Shown here: positions 18,536 through 27,358 of the stretch, piece by piece
Numbering within the stretch: position 1 is the first letter of the stretch
How the letters are laid out: the number at the start of each line of letters is the position of its first letter
Assembly (NCBI RefSeq): GCF_003815015.1
Contig: NZ_RKRE01000001.1
Location: forward strand, 566,460 to 630,459
Origin: Thermodesulfitimonas autotrophica
GTDB taxonomy: Bacteria > Bacillota > Desulfotomaculia > Desulfotomaculales > Ammonificaceae
Direction of reading: 5' to 3'
Length of the DNA stretch: 64,000 bases
The notes under the pieces: model-generated
Seen by the model: only the letters and a program-made list of their open reading frames with translations
Told to the model about the DNA's origin: nothing
The model's database searches: none
Position numbers and translations under genes: made by a program

Positions 18536-19252
18536 TTGCGGGCTCTAATCGTGCAGCACGTGGCGTGCGAGGGGCCGGGGCTCCTGGCGGACGCGCTCTT
18601 TCAAGACGGTTGGGAACTCGATCTGCGTTGCATGGACGCCCCGGGGGCGATCCTGCCGGAAAAGCTTGAAGGTTATAACGCACTCGTCATCCTCGGCGGG
18701 CCGATGGGGGCGTATGAGGAGGAAGCGTACCCCTACCTGTACCGGGTGCAGCAGCTGATCCGGGAGGCGGCGGGAAAACGGGTGCCCACAGTGGGCATAT
18801 GTCTCGGGGGGCAGCTCATCGCCCGGGCGCTCGGGGCCGAGGTAAAGCCGAACCCGGTGAAAGAGATCGGCTGGTACCCGGTGCGTCTAACCGCTGCGGG
18901 CAGACAGGCGGCGCTTTTCGCCGGCCTGCCGCCGGAATTCCCGGTTTTTCAGTGGCACGGGGATACCTTCGCGCTCCCGGAAGGCGCCGTGCTTCTGGCC
19001 GAGGGTGAAACCTGCGCCAACCAGGCCTTCGTTTACGGCGGCTGCGTCTGGGCGCTCCAGTTTCACCTCGAGGTAACGCCGGAAATGGTGGCGAACTGGG
19101 CCGCCATTTACGCCGACGAACTGGCAGCCTTTGCTGGCCCGGAGGCTCCGGCGGTGCTAGCGCGGGAAACGGCGCGCATCTGGGAGGAAAACCGGCCGCA
19201 GCGGGAGCTTTTCCTGGCGAACCTGTGCCGGGTGCTGCGCGGTGCGGTATAA
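18536..19252 (+). CDS. class I glutamine amidotransferase (GMP-synthase-like)
   Basis: A 238-residue stand-alone class I amidotransferase domain. The nucleophile Cys is in VGICLGGQLIARALG, and the His/Glu pair is in LQFHLEVTPEM. An LGGPMGAYEE oxyanion region precedes it. Such proteins are annotated GuaA-like, but there is no synthetase partner here and substrates are mostly unknown; some relatives act as glutamine or gamma-glutamyl hydrolases. The TTG start at 18536 follows CAGGAGG and gives the usual N-terminus. It lies between modC and nadE, so a nitrogen-linked role is only contextual. Confidence 0.8.
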   Translation: MRALIVQHVACEGPGLLADALFQDGWELDLRCMDAPGAILPEKLEGYNALVILGGPMGAYEEEAYPYLYRVQQLIREAAGKRVPTVGICLGGQLIARALGAEVKPNPVKEIGWYPVRLTAAGRQAALFAGLPPEFPVFQWHGDTFALPEGAVLLAEGETCANQAFVYGGCVWALQFHLEVTPEMVANWAAIYADELAAFAGPEAPAVLARETARIWEENRPQRELFLANLCRVLRGAV

Positions 19253-19289
19253 TTTTAGGCAGGTTTAGCTTGAAGGTGGCGGATAGCGG

Positions 19290-20918
19290 TTGAAAATAGC
19301 GCTGGTGCAGTTCAATCCCACGGTCGGCGACGTGACGGGGAACGCGGCGCGGATCCTGGGAGCGGTGGCCCGGGCGAAAGAGGCCGGCGCCGAACTGGTG
19401 ATTTTCCCGGAACTTGCCCTGGTCGGCTATCCCCCGCGGGATCTCTTGTACCGGCAGGAGATGCTCCAGGCGGTAGAGCGGGTGCTGCGGGAAGAAGTGG
19501 CACCGGCAAGCCGGGAAACGGGCATCATCCTCGGCGCGCCAGTAGAGGAAGACGGCAGGCTTTACAACGCCGCGCTGCTCTTCGCCGGCGGTGCGCTGGC
19601 CGGGCGCCAGGACAAAACGCTGCTGCCGAGTTACGACGTTTTCGACGAAACGCGGTACTTCAAACCGGCAGCAGCACGCCGGCCGGTGGCTTTCGGGAAC
19701 GAGACGATCGGTCTCACGGTCTGCGAGGATGTTTGGAACGACAAAGATTATTGGCGGCGGCAGATTTATGAGGTGGACCCGGTGGCAGAGCTGGTCGCCC
19801 AGGAGGCGACGCTGCTGGTCAACATCTCGGCCTCGCCGTACCACTACGGGAAAAGGCGTTTGCGGGCCGATATGCTGGCCCACACCGCCCACAAGTACCA
19901 CCGGCCGCTGCTTTACGTCAACCAGGTGGGTGGGAACGACGAACTCATCTTCGACGGCTCGAGCCTGGTATTGACCGAGCGCGGCACGCTGGCCTGGGAG
20001 GGGCAGGCCTTCGCCGAAGATTTCGCAGTGATCGACACCGCCGCGCTGCCGCCGGGTAGGCCGCCGGGCGAGGTTGCGGAAGACATCTCTTCTATTTATG
20101 CCGCCCTGGTCTTGGGGACACGCGACTACTTCCGCAAGACGGGTTTTAAGCGCGCGGTGGTGGGCTTGAGCGGCGGGATTGACTCCTCGGTAGTGGCGGC
20201 TTTGGCCGCGGCTGCACTCGGGCCGGAAAACGTCTTGGGAGTAGGAATGCCCTCCCGCTACTCCTCACCCGGAAGTCTGCGGGACGCCGAAAAACTGGCG
20301 CGCAACCTCGGCATCGGCTGGCGGGTGATTCCGATCGAAACAATATTTGCGGCCTATTTGCAAACGCTCAATCCGGACGGCGCGCCGCGGCTTGACGTCG
20401 CCGAGGAAAATATTCAGGCGCGCATTCGGGGGAACATCCTGATGTTCATCTCGAACCGGGAAGGCTGTTTGGTGCTCAGCACCGGGAACAAATCCGAGTT
20501 AGCGGTCGGCTACTGTACCCTTTACGGCGATATGTCGGGCGGGCTTTCGGTCCTGGCGGATGTGCCTAAAACTATGGTTTACGAGCTGGCACGGTACATC
20601 AACCGGGAGCGGGAAATCATTCCGGCGAGCGTACTCACCAAGCCGCCTTCCGCAGAGCTGCGCCCCGACCAGCGCGACGAGGATTCCCTGCCGCCATACC
20701 GGCTACTCGACCCAATCCTCCGCGCCTACATCGAAGAGAACCTTCCCGCCCAAGAGATTGCGGCGCGAGGTTTCGACCCGGCCCTGGTGCAGGACGTGAT
20801 CCGGCGCGTGGACCGAGCGGAATACAAGCGCCGGCAGGCCGCGCCGGGGCTAAAAGTAACCACCAAGGCCTTCGGCATGGGGCGGCGCTTCCCGGTGGCC
20901 TGGCGCCCCGGGTGGTGA
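19290..20918 (+). CDS. nadE: glutamine-dependent NAD+ synthetase
   Basis: A 542-residue two-domain enzyme making NAD+ from nicotinic acid adenine dinucleotide with glutamine as donor. The N-terminal nitrilase-like glutaminase domain has VIFPELALVGYPPRD (Glu), a central Lys (DKTLLPSYDVFDE) and Cys in LTVCEDVWND. The C-terminal synthetase has the PP-loop SGGIDSS near residue 295 and the later STGNKSELAVGY. Length fits. The start is TTG 19290 after AAGGTGG. It follows the amidotransferase gene by 37 bases. Confidence 0.95.
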   Translation: MKIALVQFNPTVGDVTGNAARILGAVARAKEAGAELVIFPELALVGYPPRDLLYRQEMLQAVERVLREEVAPASRETGIILGAPVEEDGRLYNAALLFAGGALAGRQDKTLLPSYDVFDETRYFKPAAARRPVAFGNETIGLTVCEDVWNDKDYWRRQIYEVDPVAELVAQEATLLVNISASPYHYGKRRLRADMLAHTAHKYHRPLLYVNQVGGNDELIFDGSSLVLTERGTLAWEGQAFAEDFAVIDTAALPPGRPPGEVAEDISSIYAALVLGTRDYFRKTGFKRAVVGLSGGIDSSVVAALAAAALGPENVLGVGMPSRYSSPGSLRDAEKLARNLGIGWRVIPIETIFAAYLQTLNPDGAPRLDVAEENIQARIRGNILMFISNREGCLVLSTGNKSELAVGYCTLYGDMSGGLSVLADVPKTMVYELARYINREREIIPASVLTKPPSAELRPDQRDEDSLPPYRLLDPILRAYIEENLPAQEIAARGFDPALVQDVIRRVDRAEYKRRQAAPGLKVTTKAFGMGRRFPVAWRPGW

Positions 20919-20998
20919 ATCTCATAGAAACAAAGTCCGGCTGCAAATCGGTAGCCGTCGCACGAGAAGCCGGGTGGCCTTTGGAGCTGATTGTTTTA

Positions 20999-21026
20999 TT
21001 GACAAAAGAGAGTTTTTTGATAAAAT
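20999..21026 (+). promoter_or_regulatory. sigma-A promoter of glnA
   Basis: TTGACA (20999-21004), a 16-base spacer and TAAAAT (21021-21026). The predicted start near 21033 lies just before the attenuator leader. Confidence 0.7.
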
Positions 21027-21043
21027 GAAACCGTAACGTAGCA

Positions 21044-21131
21044 GCGCCTTTCCGGCGCAAATAACGAACCGAATAGCATGGGCAACGGGGCCCTTCGGGC
21101 AGGTTTGCGTAGCCTGCCGGAAGGGCTTTTT
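21044..21131 (+). promoter_or_regulatory. ANTAR-type attenuator leader of glnA
   Basis: P2 is GGGC-AACGGG-GCCC (21080-21093) with A at loop position 1 and G at 4. Its 3' arm starts the terminator GCCCTTC-GGGCAGG (21090-21103)/CCTGCC-G-GAAGGGC (21113-21126), followed by TTTTTC. An upstream hairpin GCGCC-TTTCC-GGCGC (21044-21058) is in the P1 place but has a five-base loop without G, so P1 is uncertain. Confidence 0.65.
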
Positions 21132-21285
21132 CGCTTTTGGCGGCTTTCAGGGTGATGTCTATCAGGAGCAGAAAGGAGGAGTGGTTTACTACCGGAAGAT
21201 AGTTACGGTGCGTTACGCCGGTCAATTTGCGGCGCAAGGAAAGCAAAGGTTTTTAAAAATTTTTGCCAGAAGGAGAGAGCGCTAC

Positions 21286-22707
21286 ATGTGTCGGACACCA
21301 CAAGACGTTCTTGAGTTTGCTAAGGAGCAAAAGGTGGAGTTTGTAGACCTGAAATTCATGGACCTGCCAGGTTTGTGGCAGCACTTTACGGTCCCCATTA
21401 GCCACCTCACGGAGGAAGCTTTTACGGAGGGATTTGGTTTTGACGGTTCAAGCATCCGGGGTTTCAAAAGTATTCACGAAAGCGACATGATCCTGATTCC
21501 GGATGCTACCACGGCCGTTCTCGACCCCTTCTGTCAGGTACCCACCCTAAGCTTGATTTGCAACGTTTTCGATCCTACTACGGGTAAAAACTACGAGCGG
21601 GACCCGCGCTACATCGCCCAGAAGGCCGAGGCGTATTTAAAGGCCACTGGCATTGCCGATGTAAGCTACTGGGGGCCGGAAGCCGAGTTTTTCATCTTAG
21701 ACGAGGTCCGCTTCGACCAGAACCAGCGCTGCGGCTACTACTTTGTTGATTCAGCCGAAGGCTTCTGGAACGCTGGTCGAGAGGAAAACCCGAATCTCGG
21801 CTATAAGGTCCGCTACAAGGAAGGTTACTTCCCCGTTCCGCCCACCGATACCTTCCAGGATATACGCACCGAGATGGTCCAGATAATGCAGCGGTGCGGC
21901 ATCAACGTGGAGTGCCACCACCACGAAGTGGCCACCGCAGGGCAGGCCGAGATCGACATGCGCTTTGCCCCGCTTACACGAATGGCGGACCAACTCCTCA
22001 TGTTCAAGTACATCGTGAAGAACGTAGCCCGCAAGCACGGCAAGACCGCGACCTTCATGCCCAAGCCGATCTTTCAGGACAACGGCTCAGGGATGCACGT
22101 CCACCAGAGCCTCTGGAAAAACGGCCGGCCACTCTTCTACGACGAAAACGGGTACGCCCAACTAAGCGAACTGGCGCTTTACTACATCGGTGGGCTCATC
22201 AAGCACGGACCGGCGCTGGCCGCGTTGTGCAGTCCCACCACCAATTCTTACAAGCGCTTGGTTCCCGGCTTTGAGGCGCCCGTTTACTTAGCTTACTCCC
22301 AGCGGAACCGCAGCGCGGCAGTCCGCATCCCGATGTACTCGTCCAGCCCCAAAGCCAAGCGGATCGAATACCGGCCGCCGGACCCCTCCTGCAATCCGTA
22401 CCTGGCCTTCGCGGCGCTGCTCTTGGCGGGCATTGACGGGATTAAGAACAAAATCCATCCCGGCGAGCCGCTGGAAACAGACATTTACGAGCTCTCGCCG
22501 GCGGAGATCGGCAGTATCCCGGCGCTTCCCGGCTCCCTGGAAGAGGCGCTCAAGGCGCTCGAGGCCGACCACGCCTTCCTGCTCGAGGGCGGGGTCTTCA
22601 CGGAAGACCTGATCCAGGCGTGGATCAACTATAAGCGGGCCAACGAAGTGGATGCCATTCGCCTGCGGCCCCATCCGTACGAATTTGCGCTCTATTTCGA
22701 TATCTAA
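21286..22707 (+). CDS. glnA: glutamine synthetase type I, longer form
   Basis: A 473-residue GSI that makes glutamine from glutamate, ammonia and ATP. It shows [38 protein letters not shown], the latch region [12 protein letters not shown], and NRSAAVRIP at the active site. Its length, extra insertions and the IYELSPAEI segment, at the place of the adenylylated Tyr of E. coli, resemble the GSI-beta type. The ATG at 21286 follows AAGGAGAG; an upstream frame extension to 21181 lacks family similarity. A promoter and ANTAR-type attenuator precede it. Confidence 0.95.
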   Translation: MCRTPQDVLEFAKEQKVEFVDLKFMDLPGLWQHFTVPISHLTEEAFTEGFGFDGSSIRGFKSIHESDMILIPDATTAVLDPFCQVPTLSLICNVFDPTTGKNYERDPRYIAQKAEAYLKATGIADVSYWGPEAEFFILDEVRFDQNQRCGYYFVDSAEGFWNAGREENPNLGYKVRYKEGYFPVPPTDTFQDIRTEMVQIMQRCGINVECHHHEVATAGQAEIDMRFAPLTRMADQLLMFKYIVKNVARKHGKTATFMPKPIFQDNGSGMHVHQSLWKNGRPLFYDENGYAQLSELALYYIGGLIKHGPALAALCSPTTNSYKRLVPGFEAPVYLAYSQRNRSAAVRIPMYSSSPKAKRIEYRPPDPSCNPYLAFAALLLAGIDGIKNKIHPGEPLETDIYELSPAEIGSIPALPGSLEEALKALEADHAFLLEGGVFTEDLIQAWINYKRANEVDAIRLRPHPYEFALYFDI

Positions 22708-22731
22708 GTCGTCCACCGTTTGGAACGTACC

Positions 22732-22760
22732 GGGGCGGGCCTCTCCCGCCCCTTCCTTAT
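22732..22760 (+). terminator. terminator after the first glnA
   Basis: GGGGCGGG (22732-22739) pairs with CCCGCCCC (22745-22752), followed by TTCCTTAT. The T-run is imperfect. Confidence 0.65.
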
Positions 22761-22852
22761 CAAAAGCAGATATTCTGCCGTAAGATAGGATTTGATGGTA
22801 GCCAGGTCGCCGGAGGGGATTAACAACTATCATCAAGCCGGAGAAAAAAATA

Positions 22853-22882
22853 TTGTGTTTTTCCGGCGGGGCGTGTTATATT
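22853..22882 (+). promoter_or_regulatory. promoter of the second glnA
   Basis: TTGTGT (22853-22858), an 18-base spacer and TATATT (22877-22882), about 70 bases before the start codon. No attenuator hairpins follow, so this gene seems to be outside the leader network. Confidence 0.45.
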
Positions 22883-22951
22883 TTCTAAGAAACAGACTAA
22901 ACAACTGCCGGCCACGAATCCACGGCGGCGAAGGCGAGGAAGGTGTGAAAC

Positions 22952-24286
22952 TTGGCAGACCGGGTATTAAAAGAGGATATCCTTCTTATGGCGCGGGAAG
23001 AAGGGGTAAAGTTCATCCGGCTTCAGTTTACCGATATCCCCGGGATCTTAAAAAACATGGCCATCACCGTTGAACAATTAGAAAAAGCCCTCAACGGTGA
23101 ACTCATGTTCGACGGCTCGTCTATCGAAGGCTTTGTCCGCATTGAAGAGTCGGACATGTACTTCCGGCCGGACCCGAAAACCTTTATCGTTTTCCCTTGG
23201 CGGCCGCGGGACGGTGCGGTAGCCCGGATGATCTGTGACGTTTATAACCCTGACGGCACACCCTTCATCGGTGACCCGCGGTACGCTCTCCGGCGGGTAC
23301 TGGAGGAAGCGGCCGAGATGGGCTACACCTGTAATGCAGGACCGGAATTGGAATTCTTCCTCTTCCACCTCGATGAAAAAGGGCGGCCCACTACCATAAC
23401 CCACGACCAGGCAAGTTACTTCGACCTGAGTCCTATTGATTTAGGTGAAGAAGCCCGCCGGGATATCGTATTGACGCTTGAAAAGATGGGCTTCGAGATT
23501 GAAGCCTCCCACCACGAGGTAGCGCCCGGCCAGCACGAGATCGACTTTAAATATTCGGATGCCCTCGATGTGGCCGATAAGATTATGACCTTTAAAATGG
23601 TTGTCAGGACCATCGCGCAACGCCACGGCCTGCACGCTACCTTCATGCCGAAGCCGATTTTCGGGATTAACGGCTCGGGGATGCACACAAACATTTCGCT
23701 GGCCAAAGACGGGGAAAACGCCTTTTATGACCCCAACGGTCCGCTGCAACTGAGTGAGGTTGCTTACCACTTCATCGGCGGGGTAATAAAACACATCAAA
23801 GCGATCACCGCGGTGGCCAACCCGACGGTCAATTCTTACAAGCGGCTGGTACCCGGCTATGAGGCGCCGGTTTACGTCGCCTGGTCGTGCCGCAACCGGA
23901 GCCCCTTGATCCGGATCCCGGCCAAGCGGGGGCCCTCCACCAGGATCGAGCTCCGGAGCCCCGACCCCTCCTGTAACCCGTACCTGGCGCTGGCCGCCAT
24001 CATTAAAGCAGGCCTTGACGGGGTGAAGAATAAGATTCAGCCGCCGGCGCCGGTGGACAAGAACATCTACCACCTGACACCGGAAGAACGGGCCGAGTTA
24101 GGTATTGATTGCCTGCCTGGCTCCCTTATCGAAGCGCTGGCCGAACTTGAGAAGGACGACGTGATCAAGGATGCGCTGGGGCCGCATATTTACGAAAAGT
24201 TTATGGAAGCCAAGCTTAAAGAGTGGGATGAATACCGGACGCAGGTCCATCCGTGGGAGATCGAAACCTACTTAACAAAATATTAG
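22952..24286 (+). CDS. glnA: glutamine synthetase type I, Bacillus-type (GSI-alpha)
   Basis: A 444-residue GSI of exactly the Bacillus/Clostridium length. Seen are [50 protein letters not shown] and NRSPLIRIP. The position of the adenylylation Tyr is in [16 protein letters not shown]-alpha enzymes are generally controlled by feedback inhibition, not adenylylation. The start is TTG 22952 after GGAAGGTGTG. It is the second GS gene in a row, from a different subgroup than its neighbour, and precedes the glutamate synthase genes. Confidence 0.95.
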   Translation: MADRVLKEDILLMAREEGVKFIRLQFTDIPGILKNMAITVEQLEKALNGELMFDGSSIEGFVRIEESDMYFRPDPKTFIVFPWRPRDGAVARMICDVYNPDGTPFIGDPRYALRRVLEEAAEMGYTCNAGPELEFFLFHLDEKGRPTTITHDQASYFDLSPIDLGEEARRDIVLTLEKMGFEIEASHHEVAPGQHEIDFKYSDALDVADKIMTFKMVVRTIAQRHGLHATFMPKPIFGINGSGMHTNISLAKDGENAFYDPNGPLQLSEVAYHFIGGVIKHIKAITAVANPTVNSYKRLVPGYEAPVYVAWSCRNRSPLIRIPAKRGPSTRIELRSPDPSCNPYLALAAIIKAGLDGVKNKIQPPAPVDKNIYHLTPEERAELGIDCLPGSLIEALAELEKDDVIKDALGPHIYEKFMEAKLKEWDEYRTQVHPWEIETYLTKY

Positions 24287-24327
24287 ATGTTCCGGTTAGG
24301 AAAAAAGATTGATGGAGCGCATCTCGC

Positions 24328-24354
24328 GACGACCAAGGTACTTGGTCGTCTTTT
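24328..24354 (+). terminator. terminator after the second glnA
   Basis: A perfect 10-bp stem GACGACCAAG/CTTGGTCGTC with loop GTA (24328-24350), followed by TTTT. Confidence 0.85.
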
Positions 24355-24469
24355 ATCCCGTAAAAAAGTGCTTTGGGAAGACCAATAGTATGTTAAAATA
24401 TTAGCCGACCTTTAAAAACCGCTTAAACCAAAATGGGAACGGTGGCCTCACGACGTAAGGAGAGAGAAT

Positions 24470-25600
24470 ATGTGCCGCCTCTTTTGTCTGACAAGTAATG
24501 AGCCTCAGTCACCTCTTATGGCCATAAGAGCACTCGATGTCATGCGCGAAGGCCATGATGGCTCCGGTGTAGGACTTTTTTTAACCGATCTCGCCGGTCC
24601 CTTTGAAGAGCTAAACGGAGCACCTATTCTTTCCGGCATCTTCACTAACGAGGGATTGAAGCGCCTGGACGAGCTCATGAAGAGCGTCGGCTTTACCACC
24701 AAGTACAAGCTTACGATTAAAGTCCCCAAAAAGCCGCCGCGGGGGGTTCCCAGGCGAGACGTTTACTTGATTCAGGCTTACGACTATCCTGAAGGCTGGG
24801 AGGAGTTGGACCGGAGCGAGGTTGAGTACCGCCTGATGATGCTCCGCTTGCAGTTGCGGCGGATGGGCGAGGAAAAAGAGGATATCATTGTCTACAGCTT
24901 CTGGCCTGACGTAATCATGATCAAGGAAATCGGCGACCCGATGACCGTTGCGGAATACCTGCAACTTGACCGCAAGGAACTCCGGGCACGGGTGATTATG
25001 GCTCAAGGACGCCAGAATACTAACTACGACATCAACCTCTACGCCTGTCACCCCTTCTTTATTCAAGGGGTGGCCACGATGACCAACGGCGAAAATACGG
25101 CTTTCGTGCCAATAAAGGAGTTTCTGATGTCGCGGGGTTTCCCGGGGTACATCGGCTACAACTCCGATTCGGAGGTTTTCACCCACATCCTCCACTACAT
25201 GCTCAAGTTTCTGGGCCTCGGGATCGAGTATTACAAACACATCATCACCCCGCTCCCGGATGAGCAACTCGCCCAGCACCCCAACGGAGAATTCTTGCGG
25301 CGGCTCAAACACGCGTGCCGGCAGTTGATCATCGACGGGCCGAACTGCGTGATCGGCTGTCTGCCAGATAAGACCGTTTTTATGGTGCAGGACCGGAAAA
25401 AGCTGCGTCCGGGTGTCGTCGGCGGAAAACCCGGGCTTTACGCCTTTTCATCGGAGATGTGCGGCCTGGACGCAACCATTCCCGACCGCGACAAGAGCAA
25501 GGACTTTCAGCCGATGCATCTGGATACCGCTATCGTATACCCGGACCGGACGGAGGTTAAAGTATGTTCGCAGAAGGAACCATTACCCCCTCTACTTTAA
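24470..25600 (+). CDS. glutamate synthase amidotransferase subunit (GltB domain 1)
   Basis: A 376-residue class II amidotransferase with Cys2 (MCRLFC), the N-terminal nucleophile. It corresponds to the first domain of GltB but is a separate gene, as in archaea and many anaerobic Firmicutes. Conserved points include REGHDGSGVGLF, YACHPFFIQGVATMTNGEN and the GYNSDSEVFTHIL segment. It would release ammonia from glutamine for the FMN subunit encoded next. The next gene starts within its 3' end (37-base overlap), implying coupled translation. ATG 24470 follows AAGGAGAG. Confidence 0.88.
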   Translation: MCRLFCLTSNEPQSPLMAIRALDVMREGHDGSGVGLFLTDLAGPFEELNGAPILSGIFTNEGLKRLDELMKSVGFTTKYKLTIKVPKKPPRGVPRRDVYLIQAYDYPEGWEELDRSEVEYRLMMLRLQLRRMGEEKEDIIVYSFWPDVIMIKEIGDPMTVAEYLQLDRKELRARVIMAQGRQNTNYDINLYACHPFFIQGVATMTNGENTAFVPIKEFLMSRGFPGYIGYNSDSEVFTHILHYMLKFLGLGIEYYKHIITPLPDEQLAQHPNGEFLRRLKHACRQLIIDGPNCVIGCLPDKTVFMVQDRKKLRPGVVGGKPGLYAFSSEMCGLDATIPDRDKSKDFQPMHLDTAIVYPDRTEVKVCSQKEPLPPLL

Positions 25601-27213
25601 GCGTCAAGGATCTGCTCTGGCAGATCCACTGGGATAAGGAAAAATGCACACTTTGCGGCCGTTGCACAGCCGTATGCCCGGTCCAAGCGATTGAACTCGG
25701 GGTGCACCGGAAAAGAATCGTGCAGGTACCGCTTCTCGGCGCAGCGGAGCAGAAGACAGCCCCAGGCAATCTCTACCAGGTATACTACGGCATCCGGCAG
25801 AAAACCGATCCGGCATACGCGTGTATCGGTTGCGCTATGTGCAACCAGGTCTGCCCCAACGGCGCCATCATCCCCTACCGGTCGGACGAGATAGACAAGC
25901 TCCGGTTCCATATTAACAGGGGTGGTCAGCCACGCCGGCGCGGCGGGCGACGCAACGACCCGTCCCCGAATGTTTTGGATCGGATCAAGTTCGTCCGGAT
26001 TTCGATGCTTACCGACCCGGCTCTCGATGCCGGTCGCCATGAGTTTGAGTTGCGCACTCTGCTGGGCCGGGTCCTGCCTCCCGAGGAAGAGCTGCGCCTT
26101 TACCGGGAGCAGGGTTGGGTACCGCCGGTGCGGGAGATCTACCCGTTAATGATCGGCTCGATGTCCTTTGGCGCCCTCTCCCCTAACATGTGGGAAGGAC
26201 TGCAGATGGGCGTCGCCTACCTCAACGAGGAATTAGGGATGCCGGTTCGTATCTGCACGGGTGAAGGAGGCTGCCCGCCGCGGCTCCTGCGCTCCCGCTT
26301 CCTCAAATACGTCATTTTACAAATTGCGAGCGGCTATTTCGGCTGGGACGAAATCATTCACGCCATCCCGGAGATGAAGGAAGATCCCTGCGCCATTGAA
26401 ATCAAGTACGGTCAGGGAGCCAAACCTGGCGACGGCGGACTCCTCATGTGGTACAAAGTCAACAAACTGATTGCGGCCATCCGCGGGGTTCCGCCAGGTG
26501 TCAGCCTGCCGAGCCCGCCCACGCACCAGACCAAATACTCGATTGAGGAAGCGGTCGCCAAGATGATCCAGTCGATGTACATGGCCTGGGGCTTCCGGGT
26601 TCCCGTCTACCCGAAGATTTCCGGAACCTCCACGGCGCTGGCGGTACTGAACAACCTGACGCGCAACCCTTATGCCGCCGGGCTGTGTATCGACGGTGAG
26701 GACGGCGGCACAGGCGCCGCCTATAACGTTTCGATGAACCATATGGGGCACCCGATCGCCAGCAACATCCGCGATTGTTACTTGAACCTGGTCAAGGTAG
26801 GCATGCAGAACGAGATTCCCCTCATCGCCGGGGGCGGCATCGGGAAGCACGGCAACCTCGCCGCCAACGCGGCGGCCCTCTTCATGTTAGGGGCCTCTGC
26901 CGTTCAGATAGGGAAATATATCATGCAGGCGGCTGCCGGCTGCATCGGTTCGGAGGGTGACCGGTGTAATATCTGTAATATCGGCCGCTGTCCGAAAGGC
27001 ATAACCTCCCAGGACCCGCGTCTTTACCGGCGTTTAGATCCGGAAAAGGTGGCGGAACGGGTGGTGGATGTCTTTTTAAGCTTCGATACGGAACTTAAGA
27101 AGATCGTGGCACCGCTTGGCCGCTCCACTTCCCTGCCTATCGGGATGTCCGACGCTATCGCGATTGACGACTACCATGCGGCACAGCGGTTACAGATAAA
27201 GTACGTGGTTTGA
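25564..27213 (+). CDS. gltB: glutamate synthase FMN-binding subunit with N-terminal ferredoxin domain
   Basis: A 549-residue archaeal-type GltB core. Residues 20-110 hold two [4Fe-4S] motifs, CTLCGRCTAVCPV and CIGCAMCNQVCPN. The rest is the FMN synthase barrel, with IYPLMIGSMSFGALS, KISGTSTALAVL, IDGEDGGTGAAYN and GGGIGKHGNLA. The [3Fe-4S] cysteines are in CIGSEGDRCNICNIGRCP. It makes glutamate from 2-oxoglutarate and channelled ammonia. ATG 25564 has GGAGG eight bases upstream although it lies within the previous gene. The N-terminal ferredoxin suggests electrons arrive through iron-sulfur clusters. Confidence 0.93.
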   Translation: MFAEGTITPSTLSVKDLLWQIHWDKEKCTLCGRCTAVCPVQAIELGVHRKRIVQVPLLGAAEQKTAPGNLYQVYYGIRQKTDPAYACIGCAMCNQVCPNGAIIPYRSDEIDKLRFHINRGGQPRRRGGRRNDPSPNVLDRIKFVRISMLTDPALDAGRHEFELRTLLGRVLPPEEELRLYREQGWVPPVREIYPLMIGSMSFGALSPNMWEGLQMGVAYLNEELGMPVRICTGEGGCPPRLLRSRFLKYVILQIASGYFGWDEIIHAIPEMKEDPCAIEIKYGQGAKPGDGGLLMWYKVNKLIAAIRGVPPGVSLPSPPTHQTKYSIEEAVAKMIQSMYMAWGFRVPVYPKISGTSTALAVLNNLTRNPYAAGLCIDGEDGGTGAAYNVSMNHMGHPIASNIRDCYLNLVKVGMQNEIPLIAGGGIGKHGNLAANAAALFMLGASAVQIGKYIMQAAAGCIGSEGDRCNICNIGRCPKGITSQDPRLYRRLDPEKVAERVVDVFLSFDTELKKIVAPLGRSTSLPIGMSDAIAIDDYHAAQRLQIKYVV

Positions 27214-27283
27214 TGAGGCTTGCCCCGAGTGCTGAAACCAGGGGCTTAGAAATGGCAGGCGGCAGCCCCATCGCATCCCACAT

Positions 27284-27325
27284 AGAACGTAGAAGTTAAA
27301 ACGGAGAACGTAGGACGCAGAACGT
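27284..27325 (+). repeat. short AGAACGT repeats
   Basis: AGAACGT occurs at 27284, 27305 and 27319, twice extended to AGAACGTA. The 11-mer ACGCAGAACGT at 27315-27325 recurs at 49841-49851 downstream of groEL. Both sites are intergenic. Confidence 0.5.
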
Positions 27326-27358
27326 CTTACGCCGAGTTTTTTCAGGGAGAGATACAAC

